From Nocardioides sp. T2.26MG-1 (GTDB taxonomy: Bacteria > Actinomycetota > Actinomycetes > Propionibacteriales > Nocardioidaceae): a DNA stretch of 64,000 nucleotides. Shown here piece after piece: positions 8,479 through 16,464 of the stretch. Under the pieces are notes generated by a model. The model saw nothing but the letters and a program-made list of their open reading frames with translations, did not search any database and was not told the DNA's origin. Made by a program: the position numbers and the translations under genes. The stretch covers positions 1 to 64,000 of the forward strand of contig NZ_CATNLZ010000004.1 of assembly GCF_950101795.1 (NCBI RefSeq). The letters run 5' to 3'. How positions within the stretch are numbered: position 1 is the stretch's first letter; every line of letters begins with the position of its first letter.

Positions 8479-9057
8479 ATGTTCAGCAGACTCATGTCCC
8501 GGATGACCTACGCGAACGTCGCCAGCACGACCGCCCTGGTGCTGGTGATCGGCGGCGGCGGCGCCGCGGTGGCCGCCAGCATGCTGCCGGCCAACTCGGT
8601 CGGGTCGCGCCAGATCGTGAACAACTCGGTGAAGAGCCCCGACCTCAAGAACGGCGGCGTCAAGAGCGTCGACCTCAAGGACGGCGGCGTGTCTGCTGTC
8701 GACCTGGCCGACGGCGCCATCGACCGGGCGAGCCTCTTCGGCACCGGTGACCTCGGCATCGTGCGCGCCTACGCGTGGAACAGCTCCCCGAGCGCGAACG
8801 CCGACCTGACCAACAACGGCTACACCTACAATCGCTCCGGCGGCCCGGTGAACGTCACGCACAATGGCGCGGGCAGCTACACGATCACCTTCGCCGGCCT
8901 GAACCTCAACGGAGGCAACGTCGTCGTCTCCGGGTACGGCGGCAGCCCGACCTGGTGCACGGTCGGCGGCTGGAGCGACAGCAGCGTGAGCGTGCGCTGC
9001 TTCGACGCCGCCGGCGCCCCGACCGACAGCTACTGGACGATCTCGGCGAGCGACTGA
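8479..9057 (+). CDS. Exported protein with short Asp-Leu-Lys repeats
   Basis: The 192-residue product has a single N-terminal hydrophobic stretch (about 12-33). It continues with a periodic segment (about 38-85) in which SVKSPDLKNG, GVKSVDLKDG and GVSAVDLADG recur about every 10 residues, as in beta-solenoid or tail-fibre-like repeats. The last 100 residues are Gly/Ser/Asn-rich beta sequence with a probable disulphide (CTV...RCF). Similar N-terminal repeat proteins occur in many actinobacterial surface proteins, but no function is established. I chose the ATG at 8479 because GGTGGA lies 7 nt upstream; an in-frame GTG at 8467 is possible. Probably surface-exposed. Confidence 0.75.
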   Translation: MFSRLMSRMTYANVASTTALVLVIGGGGAAVAASMLPANSVGSRQIVNNSVKSPDLKNGGVKSVDLKDGGVSAVDLADGAIDRASLFGTGDLGIVRAYAWNSSPSANADLTNNGYTYNRSGGPVNVTHNGAGSYTITFAGLNLNGGNVVVSGYGGSPTWCTVGGWSDSSVSVRCFDAAGAPTDSYWTISASD

Positions 9058-9107
9058 GCGAGCCGAGCAGGACCGGCCGGCGGGACGGGGGCCCGCCGGC
9101 CTCGGCG

Positions 9108-9779
9108 CTACCGGTTCCCGGCCGTCCCGAGCGCCTCATCCAGGTGGGCGAGCAGGTCGGCGGGGTCGGCGTACACCGCCACGGCGCCGGCGTCGAGCAG
9201 CTCCTGGCGGCCGTAGCCCCCGCAGAGCAGCCCGATCGTCGGGATCCCCTGGGCGTTCGCGGCCTCCACGTCCCACACGGCGTCGCCGACCATCACCGCA
9301 CGGCCGCCGCCGACCTTCGCCAACGCCTCGTCGAGCAGCTCCGGGTCGGGCTTGGACTCGTCCGCGTCCTCGCCGGTGGTCCAGTCGTCGGAGCGCTCCC
9401 TGGCCCGGAGCAGCTCCAGCGGCCGCTCGGCGTGCTTGGGGATGCTCGAGCTGGCCAGCACGACCTTCAGGCCGGCCCTCCCCACGGCAGCCAGCAGCTC
9501 GCGGGCCTGCTCGAACAGCTGGGTCTCGTCGATGACCTGGTCGTACTGCTTCTCCCACCGCTCGCGTACGGCGTCGCCGTGCTGCTCCTCGACGTCGTCG
9601 CCGGCCACGGCGGCCACGAGACGGTCGCCGCCCATGCCGATGCGGCGGTGGATCGCCGCGACCGGCACGTGCCGGTCCAGCACCTGCTCGAAGGCCCGGG
9701 ACCACGCCAGCGCGTGATGGTAGTTGGAGTCGAGCAGGGTGCCGTCGATGTCGAAGACCACGGTGTCGAACGAAGCCAT
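9108..9779 (-). CDS. HAD-superfamily phosphatase
   Basis: This 223-residue haloacid-dehalogenase hydrolase has motif I FDIDGTLLDS at 9-18 with the Asp nucleophile, an alpha-helical cap with GMGGDRLV, motif II VLASSS, the motif III lysine in ESKPDPELL and motif IV VMVGDAVWDVEAA. This is the beta-phosphoglucomutase / phosphoglycolate phosphatase-like subfamily; the actual substrate is not deducible. The ATG follows a GACGGGAC stretch. It lies 117 bp downstream of the acyl-CoA synthetase gene on the same strand and could be its second cistron. Confidence 0.88.
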   Translation of the reverse strand: MASFDTVVFDIDGTLLDSNYHHALAWSRAFEQVLDRHVPVAAIHRRIGMGGDRLVAAVAGDDVEEQHGDAVRERWEKQYDQVIDETQLFEQARELLAAVGRAGLKVVLASSSIPKHAERPLELLRARERSDDWTTGEDADESKPDPELLDEALAKVGGGRAVMVGDAVWDVEAANAQGIPTIGLLCGGYGRQELLDAGAVAVYADPADLLAHLDEALGTAGNR

Positions 9780-9896
9780 GTCCCGTCGGTGCCCGCTCCC
9801 CCGGCGGGCATGCGCCGGCCGGGGGCCGGCCCCGGCGCGGGGGGAGGGCGAGGAGGGAACCCCGGCTCGTGGGCGACGTCGGCCGCCGTAGGGGCC

Positions 9897-11561
9897 TCAG
9901 CCCGCCGGCGTGACCGCCTGGGCGCGGGCCCAGCGGTAGTCGGCCTTGCCGGAGGGCGACCGCTCGACCAGCGGCACCCGGATCACCGCCTTGGGGATCT
10001 TGTAGCGCGCGACGTGCCGGCCCGCCTCGTCGAGCAGGTCGGCATCGGTGGCGGTGCTGCCCTCGGCGAGCTGCACCACCGCGACCGCCTCGCTCCCCCA
10101 CCGCTCGGAGGGCCGGCCGACGACCACCACGTCGCGAACGTCGGGGTGGCCGGCCAGGGCGCGCTCGACCTCCTCGACGAAGATCTTCTCCCCGCCGGAG
10201 TTGATCGTGACCCCGTCGCGGCCCAGCAGCTCGATCCGGCCGTCCTCGAGGTAGCGGGCGCGGTCGCCGGGGATCGCGAACCGGACGCCGCCGATGACGG
10301 GGAACGTGCGCGCGGTCTTGTCCGCGTCGCCGAGGTAGCCGAGCGGCACCCGACCCCGCTGCGCGAGCCAGCCCCCGCCCTCACCGGGCTCCAGCACCCG
10401 GGTGAACAGGTCGTCGACGACGGTGGTCGCCGCCACCGGCGTGAACGTCGCGGTGTCGGCCTCCATCCCCCTCAGCGACATCGAGCTCATCTGCAGCCCG
10501 GTCTCGGAGGCGCCGGCCGCGTCCATCACCACGATGTGCGGCAGCGCCTCGAGCAGCCGGGCCCGGACCCCGGGAGTGAGCGGGGCGCTGCCGTTGTTGA
10601 CCGCGGCCAGGCCCGACAGGTCGTAGCCGCCGCGCTCGATCTCCTCCACGAGCGGCCGCGCGACCGCGTCGCCGACGACCGGGATGCTGATGACCCGCTC
10701 GCGCACCGCGGTGCGCAGCGCGTCGGCCGGGTCGAAGCGGCGCACGTCGTCGGGCAGCACGATCTTGCCGCCGCCGGTGATCACGTGGAACGTCGACCAC
10801 TGCGCGGCGCCGTGCATGAACGGCGGGATCATCAGCAGGGTCATGCCGCCGTCACCCGCACGGGCGGCCTCCGCGATCGCGTCGTACGACGTGAACGGCT
10901 CGGACGTCCCGAACGGCGTGCCGCCCATGGACGTCACGAAGATGTCGTCGTTGCGCCACAGCACGCCCTTGGGCATGCCGGTGGTGCCGCCGGTGTAGAG
11001 CACGAACAGGTCGTCGCCGCTCTGCTCGGGCATCCCGCCCGCGGGACACGGCGTCCACAGCAGCGACTCGTAGTCGAGCGCGCCGGGCAGCAGCTCGCGC
11101 CCGGACTCGTCGGCGACCTGCACGAGCAGCTCGAGGTCCGGCAGCCGGTCGCGGACCGCGGCGACCTGCGGCGCGAACTCCGCGTGGTAGACGAGCGCCC
11201 GGGTGCGGGCGTCGGTGAGGAGGTAGAGCAGCTCGTCGGTGACGTACCGGTAGTTGACGTTGAACGGCGCGACCCGGGCGCGGTAGCCCGCCACCATGCC
11301 CTCGAGGTACTCGTTGCCGTTGCGCAGGTAGAGCCCCAGGTGGTCCTGCCCGGACTCGTGACCGGCCAGCTCGCTGCGCTCGGTGCGGCAGCCCAGACCG
11401 TGCGCCACCAGTGCGTGCGCGAGCCCGTCGACCCGGGCGTTCAGCTGCGCGTAGGTCAGCCGCCGGTCGCGCCAGACGAGCACCTCCTGGTCTGGCACCG
11501 CGCGGGCCACGGCGTCGAAGACCGCCGCGAGGTTGAAGCCGTCCGGGCCGGGTCCGGGCAT
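9897..11561 (-). CDS. Acyl-CoA synthetase (AMP-forming, FadD-like)
   Basis: The 554-residue ligase activates a carboxylic acid with ATP and CoA. The phosphate-binding loop is LYTGGTTGMPKGV (about 190-202). The adenylation core includes NNGSAPLTP and the hinge region GRDGVTINSGGEKIFVEEVE. The C-terminal catalytic lysine lies in SPSGKADYRWA. FadD-like enzymes of this length in actinobacteria act on fatty or sterol side-chain acids; the substrate here is unknown. The start codon follows a GAGGCGG site. A frame reading into the preceding gene is absent, so it is probably the first gene of its unit. Confidence 0.9.
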   Translation of the reverse strand: MPGPGPDGFNLAAVFDAVARAVPDQEVLVWRDRRLTYAQLNARVDGLAHALVAHGLGCRTERSELAGHESGQDHLGLYLRNGNEYLEGMVAGYRARVAPFNVNYRYVTDELLYLLTDARTRALVYHAEFAPQVAAVRDRLPDLELLVQVADESGRELLPGALDYESLLWTPCPAGGMPEQSGDDLFVLYTGGTTGMPKGVLWRNDDIFVTSMGGTPFGTSEPFTSYDAIAEAARAGDGGMTLLMIPPFMHGAAQWSTFHVITGGGKIVLPDDVRRFDPADALRTAVRERVISIPVVGDAVARPLVEEIERGGYDLSGLAAVNNGSAPLTPGVRARLLEALPHIVVMDAAGASETGLQMSSMSLRGMEADTATFTPVAATTVVDDLFTRVLEPGEGGGWLAQRGRVPLGYLGDADKTARTFPVIGGVRFAIPGDRARYLEDGRIELLGRDGVTINSGGEKIFVEEVERALAGHPDVRDVVVVGRPSERWGSEAVAVVQLAEGSTATDADLLDEAGRHVARYKIPKAVIRVPLVERSPSGKADYRWARAQAVTPAG

Positions 11562-11614
11562 GGGTCCGCCTCACTGGAACAGGTTCTTGTCGCCGCGATG
11601 CTATCGGGTCCGCG

Positions 11615-11962
11615 TCAGACCGGAAGCCGGTCCGCGCGCTCGTCCACCAGCTCGGCCGGCGCGGAGAGCCGCCACGCCTCGAAGACCAGCTCGGCGAGCT
11701 CGTCACGCTCGACCTTCTCCAGGTGGACGACGACCCAACCGAAGCCGTACGCCGTGAACTGCACCTCGAACACGTCGGGCCGCTCCCCGACCAGCGCCAG
11801 CTGCTCGGCGATCGTCTGCTTCAGCCCGACCGTCACGGTGCGCTCCCACAGGTACCCGAAGCGCTGCCCCCGGACGTCGAACTGCGACCACCGGGTCCGG
11901 TCGGTGCGCTCCACACCCGGCAGCTGCGCGACCAGGCCCAGGAAGTCGTCGATGGCGCTCAC
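11615..11962 (-). CDS. MmcQ/YjbR family protein
   Basis: This 115-residue single-domain protein has the YjbR/MmcQ pattern: a short helical N-terminus, the strand-rich core LKQTIAEQLALVGERPDVFEV, the segment YGFGWVVVHLEKV and a helical C-terminus typical of the CyaY-like fold. These proteins are usually called DNA-binding but the role is poorly established. A GTG start with GGGAGG 8 nt upstream is clear. It is divergent from the MarR gene and the intervening 78 bp contains that regulator's probable operator. A second, longer YjbR relative lies at 59307-59855. Confidence 0.85.
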   Translation of the reverse strand: MSAIDDFLGLVAQLPGVERTDRTRWSQFDVRGQRFGYLWERTVTVGLKQTIAEQLALVGERPDVFEVQFTAYGFGWVVVHLEKVERDELAELVFEAWRLSAPAELVDERADRLPV

Positions 11963-12005
11963 CGGTCGATCCTCCCGGAATCACACTCCCGACGTCACCT
12001 GTTGT

Positions 12006-12025
12006 TAGATGTACCAGTACACCTA
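12006..12025. promoter_or_regulatory. Palindromic operator upstream of the marR-MFS operon
   Basis: TAGATGTACCAGTACACCTA is a near-perfect 20-bp dyad with TGTAC/GTACA core arms. It sits 15 bp upstream of the MarR ATG, in the divergent gap. Dyads of this length beside a marR gene are normally the autorepression site; binding is inferred. Confidence 0.65.
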
Positions 12026-12040
12026 TCCAAGGAGGTCGTC

Positions 12041-12529
12041 ATGGCGCAGGAGCGTCTCGAGGACGTGCTGCACGAGGCCTTCAGCGAGCTGACCCTGCAC
12101 GGCGACCTCTACGTCGCCGACTTCGCCGAGACGCTCTCCCCCGGCCTCGGCCGGGGACCCGTCAAGGTGCTGTTCAAGCTGCACCGGCTCGGGGCGCTGC
12201 GGGTCAAGGACCTCGCGGCCCAGCTGCGATTGGACTCCACGACCGTCAGCCGCCACGTCGACGACCTCGAGCACCGCGGCCTGGTCGTGCGCCAGGCCGA
12301 CCACGACGACCGGCGGGCCAGGCGGGTCCACCTCACGCCGCGGGCGGTCGAGCTGCTCCACGAGGCCGAGGTCGAGCGTCGCGGCAAGCTGCGCGACAGC
12401 CTGCAGGACTGGTCGCCCTCGGACCGCGCGACGTTCGTCCGGCTGCTCAGCCGGTTCGTGCAGCGCGACGACCTGGCGGCCACCGTCGCCGCCATCACCT
12501 ATGCCCACCCCGACAAGAGGGACCGATGA
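12041..12529 (+). CDS. MarR family transcriptional regulator
   Basis: A 162-residue winged-helix repressor. The recognition region VKDLAAQLRLDSTTVSRHVDDLEHRGLV lies at about 58-85, followed by the wing with DHDDRRARRVHLT, the MarR DxRxxR-type signature. Long N- and C-terminal helices would form the dimer interface. The ATG follows an ideal AAGGAGG site. The stop overlaps the ATG of the following MFS transporter (ATGA), so the pair is one operon. A 20-bp dyad just upstream is the likely operator. By analogy a small ligand, perhaps the exporter's substrate, would release repression. Confidence 0.92.
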   Translation: MAQERLEDVLHEAFSELTLHGDLYVADFAETLSPGLGRGPVKVLFKLHRLGALRVKDLAAQLRLDSTTVSRHVDDLEHRGLVVRQADHDDRRARRVHLTPRAVELLHEAEVERRGKLRDSLQDWSPSDRATFVRLLSRFVQRDDLAATVAAITYAHPDKRDR

Positions 12530-14052
12530 CCGACTCCACCGAGACCGACGCGCCCGAGACACACCACGAGACACACCACGGGGAACACCACGGGGCGCAC
12601 CACGAGGTCCACCATCTGGGCCACCCGATCGAGGGCGCCACCGACGCCGAGATCGTCGCGCACACCACCGCCGGCCGCGCCCGCCTCGAGCTGCTCGTGG
12701 TCGGCTTCGCCGCACTCGCGGTCTCCCTGACTCAGGCGCTGCTGATCCCCGTCCTGGCCACGCTGCCGGCGACACTGGAGACCTCGGCGAGCAACGTGGA
12801 GTGGCTGCTCACCTCGACGCTGCTCGTCGGCGCGGTCGCCGTACCCCTCTTCGGCCGGCTCGGCGACATGTTCGGCAAGCGCCGGATGATGCTGGTGGCG
12901 CTGTCGATGCTCGTCGTCGGCTCGCTGATCACCTGCTTCACCAGTGACATCGCGCTGCTGATCCTCGGGCGCGCCGTGCAGGGCGCGTCGATGGCCACGA
13001 TCCCCCTCGGGATCAGCCTGCTCAGCGCCACGCTGCCCCGCGAGCGGGTCGGCGCCGCCGTCGCCGTGATCAGCGCGATGCTCGGCGTCGGCGGCGCGCT
13101 CGCGCTGCCGGTCGCCAGCCTGATCGCCGAGCACGCCGACTTCCACGCGCTGTTCTGGATCACCGCGGTCGGCGGCGCGGTCGCCATCGTCGCGGTGCTG
13201 GTCGTCGTCCCGGAGGCGCCGACCCGCAGCGGCGGTCGCCTCGACCTGGTCGGCGCGGTGCTGCTCAGCGCGACGCTGGTCGCGCTGCTGCTGCCGCTCG
13301 CCCAGACCGCGACCTGGGGCTGGGGCTCGGCGCGGGTGATCGGGCTGCTGTCGCTCTCGGCGGTCCTGCTGGTGGTCTTCGGCTGGTCCCAGACCCGGAT
13401 CCGCGAGCCGCTCGTCGACCTGGTCGCGCTGCGACGGCGGCCGATCGTGCTGACCAACCTCACCTCGATCCTGTTCGGCTTCGCGCTGTTCGCGTCGATG
13501 ATCGGCACCGCGGGCTACGTCCAGGCGCCGGAGGAGAGCGGCTACGGCTTCGGCTCCTCGATGCTGGTCAGCGGGCTCGTGATGCTGCCCAGCGGCCTGA
13601 TGATGCTGGTCTTCGCGCCGGTCGCGGCGCAGCTGATCCGGCGCCGCGGAGCGCCGCAGACGCTCGCCCTCGGGGCCGCGGTCGTCGCCCTCAGCTGGGT
13701 GATCCGGATCGCCTTCACCGGCTCGATCTGGTGGGTCGTGGTCGGTGGTGTCGTGCTCGGCGTCGGCGTCGGCGTCGGGTACGCCGCGATGCCGACGCTG
13801 ATCAACGAGCACACGCCGGTCCACGAGCTGGCCGCCGCCAACGGCCTGAACACCCTGGCGCGCAGCATCGGCACCACGCTCGCCAGCGCGATCGGCGGCA
13901 GCATCCTGGCCGCGGCCACGGTCAGCCTCGGCGGATACGAGCTGCCCTCGCTGACGGCGTACCGCGAGCTGTTCGTGCTGTGCGTCGCCGCCTCGACGAT
14001 CGCCGCGCTGCTCGCGCTGACGATCCCCAGGGAGCGCGCCGCCACCGAATGA
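12526..14052 (+). CDS. MFS drug exporter (DHA2 type) with histidine-rich N-terminus
   Basis: This 508-residue protein has about 14 predicted membrane segments, as in DHA2-family proton/drug antiporters. The loop 2-3 signature is GRLGDMFGKRRMM and motif C-like segments occur in the fifth helix region. The cytoplasmic N-terminus is unusual: residues 13-34 contain the run HHETHHGEHHGAHHEVHH, with 12 histidines within 25 residues, which could bind metal ions or sense pH. It is translationally coupled to the MarR regulator, which implies substrate-inducible export. The substrate could be a drug, toxin or siderophore; the His run is not diagnostic. Confidence 0.9.
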   Translation: MTDSTETDAPETHHETHHGEHHGAHHEVHHLGHPIEGATDAEIVAHTTAGRARLELLVVGFAALAVSLTQALLIPVLATLPATLETSASNVEWLLTSTLLVGAVAVPLFGRLGDMFGKRRMMLVALSMLVVGSLITCFTSDIALLILGRAVQGASMATIPLGISLLSATLPRERVGAAVAVISAMLGVGGALALPVASLIAEHADFHALFWITAVGGAVAIVAVLVVVPEAPTRSGGRLDLVGAVLLSATLVALLLPLAQTATWGWGSARVIGLLSLSAVLLVVFGWSQTRIREPLVDLVALRRRPIVLTNLTSILFGFALFASMIGTAGYVQAPEESGYGFGSSMLVSGLVMLPSGLMMLVFAPVAAQLIRRRGAPQTLALGAAVVALSWVIRIAFTGSIWWVVVGGVVLGVGVGVGYAAMPTLINEHTPVHELAAANGLNTLARSIGTTLASAIGGSILAAATVSLGGYELPSLTAYRELFVLCVAASTIAALLALTIPRERAATE

Positions 14053-14082
14053 CCGCGCGCCCGCTCGGGTACGGGTCGGGGC

Positions 14083-14535
14083 GTGAGATCGACCGTCCAC
14101 ACGCTCGCGGCCTGGAGCACGGCGCTGGTCGTGCTGCTCGCGAGCGCGTGCGCACCGCAGGCACCCGACCACTCCTCGTGGACCGACCAGGCCCGACAGG
14201 CGCTCGAGGACACCGCCAGCGAGGTCGCCACCGTGGGCCTGCTCCTCCGGCTCGAGCAGGAGGGCAAGGTGCCCGGGAAGTACCAGCAGGTCGTCGCCCA
14301 GGACAGCGAGTCCGCGGTCGGCGCCATCATGGCGAAGCTCGGCGGCGAGCAGCCGGTGCCCGGTGACGACGCGACGTACCAGCGCGTGACGAGCCTGATG
14401 TCCGACGCCTCCGACCTGCTCAGCGAGGTGCGGATCGCGGTCGTACGCCGCGACACGGACCGCTATCCCAGACTGCTCGACGCCCTCGACCGCCTCGGTC
14501 GCAAGATCACCGACACGGCGGAGGGGCTGCCGTGA
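14083..14535 (+). CDS. Putative lipoprotein, first gene of a metal-transport operon
   Basis: The 150-residue product starts with a basic residue, then a hydrophobic stretch and a lipobox-like LLASAC (about 19-24), so it is probably lipid-anchored outside the membrane. The rest is predicted helical, hydrophilic and without cysteine. I recognise no domain. Its stop overlaps the GTG of the NRAMP-like transporter (GTGA), a strong sign of shared expression and perhaps of a periplasm-facing accessory subunit. The start is a GTG 30 bp after the MFS gene, so the operon may even continue from the MarR-MFS unit. Confidence 0.7.
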   Translation: MRSTVHTLAAWSTALVVLLASACAPQAPDHSSWTDQARQALEDTASEVATVGLLLRLEQEGKVPGKYQQVVAQDSESAVGAIMAKLGGEQPVPGDDATYQRVTSLMSDASDLLSEVRIAVVRRDTDRYPRLLDALDRLGRKITDTAEGLP

Positions 14536-15761
14536 AGAAGTACCTCGCGGTCGCCCTCGGCATCCTCACCGCGATCGGCGGCTTCGTCGACATCGGCGAC
14601 CTGGTCACCAACGCCCAGGTCGGCGCGCGGTTCGGGCTGTCGCTGGCCTGGGCGGTGGCCGCGGGGGTGCTCGGCATCTGCGTGTTCGCCGAGATGTCCG
14701 GGCGGGTCGCCGCGGTCAGCGGCCGGGCCACCTTCGACCTCGTCCGCGAGCGGCTCGGTCCCCGGCTCGGCCTGCTCAACCTGGTCTCCTCGATGCTGAT
14801 CACGTTCCTCACGTTCGTGGCCGAGATCGGCGGCGTGGCGCTCTCGCTCCAGCTGGTCGCCTCGGTGCACCTGCTGCTGATCGTGCCGCTCGTCGGGCTG
14901 CTCGTGTGGCTGCTGCTGTGGCGCGCGAAGTTCAGCGCGATCGAGAACGTGCTCGGGCTGCTCGGCCTGGCCCTGGTCGTGTTCGCGGTGGGCCTGTGGC
15001 AGCTCGGCCCCGACTGGGGTGCGCTCGCCCACCAGGCCGCGGTGGCGGACAAGCCTGCCGACGAGGACTGGCGGACGTTCGCGTACTACGCGGTCGCGCT
15101 GTTCGGCGCGGCGATGACGCCGTACGAGGTGTTCTTCTTCTCCTCCGGCGGCGTCGAGGAGCGCTGGACCACCGAGGACATCGCCACGATGCGGGCGAAC
15201 GTGTTCGTCGGCTTCCCCCTCGGCGGGCTGCTGTCGCTCGCCATCGCCGGCAGCGCGTGGGCGGTGCTCGGGCCGCTGGAGATCACCGTCGACAGCCTCG
15301 GCCAGGTGGGGCTGCCGGTCGCGGCGGCGCTCGGCAAGGTGGGGCTCGCGGTCGCGATCCTCGGCTTCGTGGCGGCGACCTTCGGCGCGGCCTGCGAGAC
15401 CGGGCTCAGCGTCGGCTACAGCATCGCGCAGTACTTCGGCGCCCAGTGGGGCAAGTACGTCCGCCCCAGCGAGGCGACCGTCTTCCACGCGATCCTGCTG
15501 CTGGCCACGCTGGCGGCGACGGCGTTCCTGATGACCGCGGTCGACCCGATCATGGTCACCGAGGTGTCCGTGGTGTTCTCGGCCGTCGCGCTGCCGCTGA
15601 CCTACTTCCCGATCCTGGTGGTCGCCAACGACCCCGACTACATGGGCGAGCACGTCAACGGCCGGCTGGCGAACGGTCTGGGCAGCGTCTACCTGGTGGT
15701 GATCGGCGTCGCCGCGGTGGCCGCGATCCCGCTGATGATCTGGACGAGGATGGGCCAATGA
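14532..15761 (+). CDS. NRAMP-like divalent metal transporter with altered motifs
   Basis: The 409-residue membrane protein has about 11 hydrophobic helices in the order found in NRAMP (MntH) transporters, including the GRATFDLVRERLG and TPYEVFFFSSG segments. In canonical NRAMP proteins helix 1 carries DPGN and helix 6 carries MPH, which bind Mn or Fe. Here helix 1 reads AIGGFVDIGDL and helix 6 AAMTPYE, so the liganding Asn and Met are replaced. Either the ion differs (Mg is one precedent in NRAMP-related proteins) or transport works differently. It is coupled on both sides by 4-bp overlaps to a lipoprotein and a PRC-barrel gene. Confidence 0.8.
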   Translation: MKKYLAVALGILTAIGGFVDIGDLVTNAQVGARFGLSLAWAVAAGVLGICVFAEMSGRVAAVSGRATFDLVRERLGPRLGLLNLVSSMLITFLTFVAEIGGVALSLQLVASVHLLLIVPLVGLLVWLLLWRAKFSAIENVLGLLGLALVVFAVGLWQLGPDWGALAHQAAVADKPADEDWRTFAYYAVALFGAAMTPYEVFFFSSGGVEERWTTEDIATMRANVFVGFPLGGLLSLAIAGSAWAVLGPLEITVDSLGQVGLPVAAALGKVGLAVAILGFVAATFGAACETGLSVGYSIAQYFGAQWGKYVRPSEATVFHAILLLATLAATAFLMTAVDPIMVTEVSVVFSAVALPLTYFPILVVANDPDYMGEHVNGRLANGLGSVYLVVIGVAAVAAIPLMIWTRMGQ

Positions 15762-16450
15762 CCAGCCGGCGCGACGAGCCCCGGGAGAACCGCCTCGAGC
15801 GGCCGATCGACGGTGCCCTGCACCTGCTCGACCGCCAGCTGATCGACTGCGAGGGCGCGCTGCTCGGCAAGGTCGACGACGTCGAGCTGACCCAGGTCGG
15901 CGACGACCTCGCGATCACCGCGGTGCTGACCGGCCCAGCCGCGCTGCTCTCCCGCCTCGGCGGCCGGCTCGGTGACGAGCTCGTGGCGAAGTGGGCCCAG
16001 CTCAAGGTCTCCGAGCCGCACCGCACCCGCCCATGGCGCATCGACATGGAGGACGTCGAGCGGCTCGACAGCGCGCTGCACCTGTCGGTACGCCGCGACG
16101 GCGTGCTCCGGCGCGACCGCGAGGGCCACCGGCTGGGGCGGCTCACCGGCATGGACGTGCTCGGCCCCGACGGCGAGCGGATCGGGCGGGTGCTCGACGC
16201 GCGGTTCGAGCCCGGTGCCGAGGGGTCGCTGGTGCTCTGCTCGCTGATCGTCGGCCACGGGCGACCCGGCTCGCTGCTCGGCTACGACCGGCGCAGCGAC
16301 CAGGGCCCGTGGCTGGTGCGGACCGTCGTACGCCGCCTGCACCGGCACACCGTGATCGTCGCGGCCGAGACCGCCGAGATCTCCTGGGCCGACTCGACGG
16401 TCCGGCTCGCCGAGCGCCCGAGCGAGGCGCCCAGCCACCCGTTCGGCTGA
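15758..16450 (+). CDS. PRC-barrel-like protein linked to the NRAMP-like transporter
   Basis: A 230-residue soluble protein with two similar halves. Residues about 20-50 (LHLLDRQLIDCEGALLGKVD) and 120-150 (GRLTGMDVLGPDGERIGRV) both show the PRC-barrel pattern of a strand followed by G-x-x-(V/I)-G-(R/K)-V. In magnesium and manganese transporters such domains often accompany the pore as cytoplasmic regulatory modules. Its ATG overlaps the transporter stop (ATGA). I infer a cytoplasmic regulator or partner of that transporter. No catalytic motif is visible. Confidence 0.75.
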   Translation: MTSRRDEPRENRLERPIDGALHLLDRQLIDCEGALLGKVDDVELTQVGDDLAITAVLTGPAALLSRLGGRLGDELVAKWAQLKVSEPHRTRPWRIDMEDVERLDSALHLSVRRDGVLRRDREGHRLGRLTGMDVLGPDGERIGRVLDARFEPGAEGSLVLCSLIVGHGRPGSLLGYDRRSDQGPWLVRTVVRRLHRHTVIVAAETAEISWADSTVRLAERPSEAPSHPFG

Positions 16451-16464
16451 GCCGGGGCGAGCTC

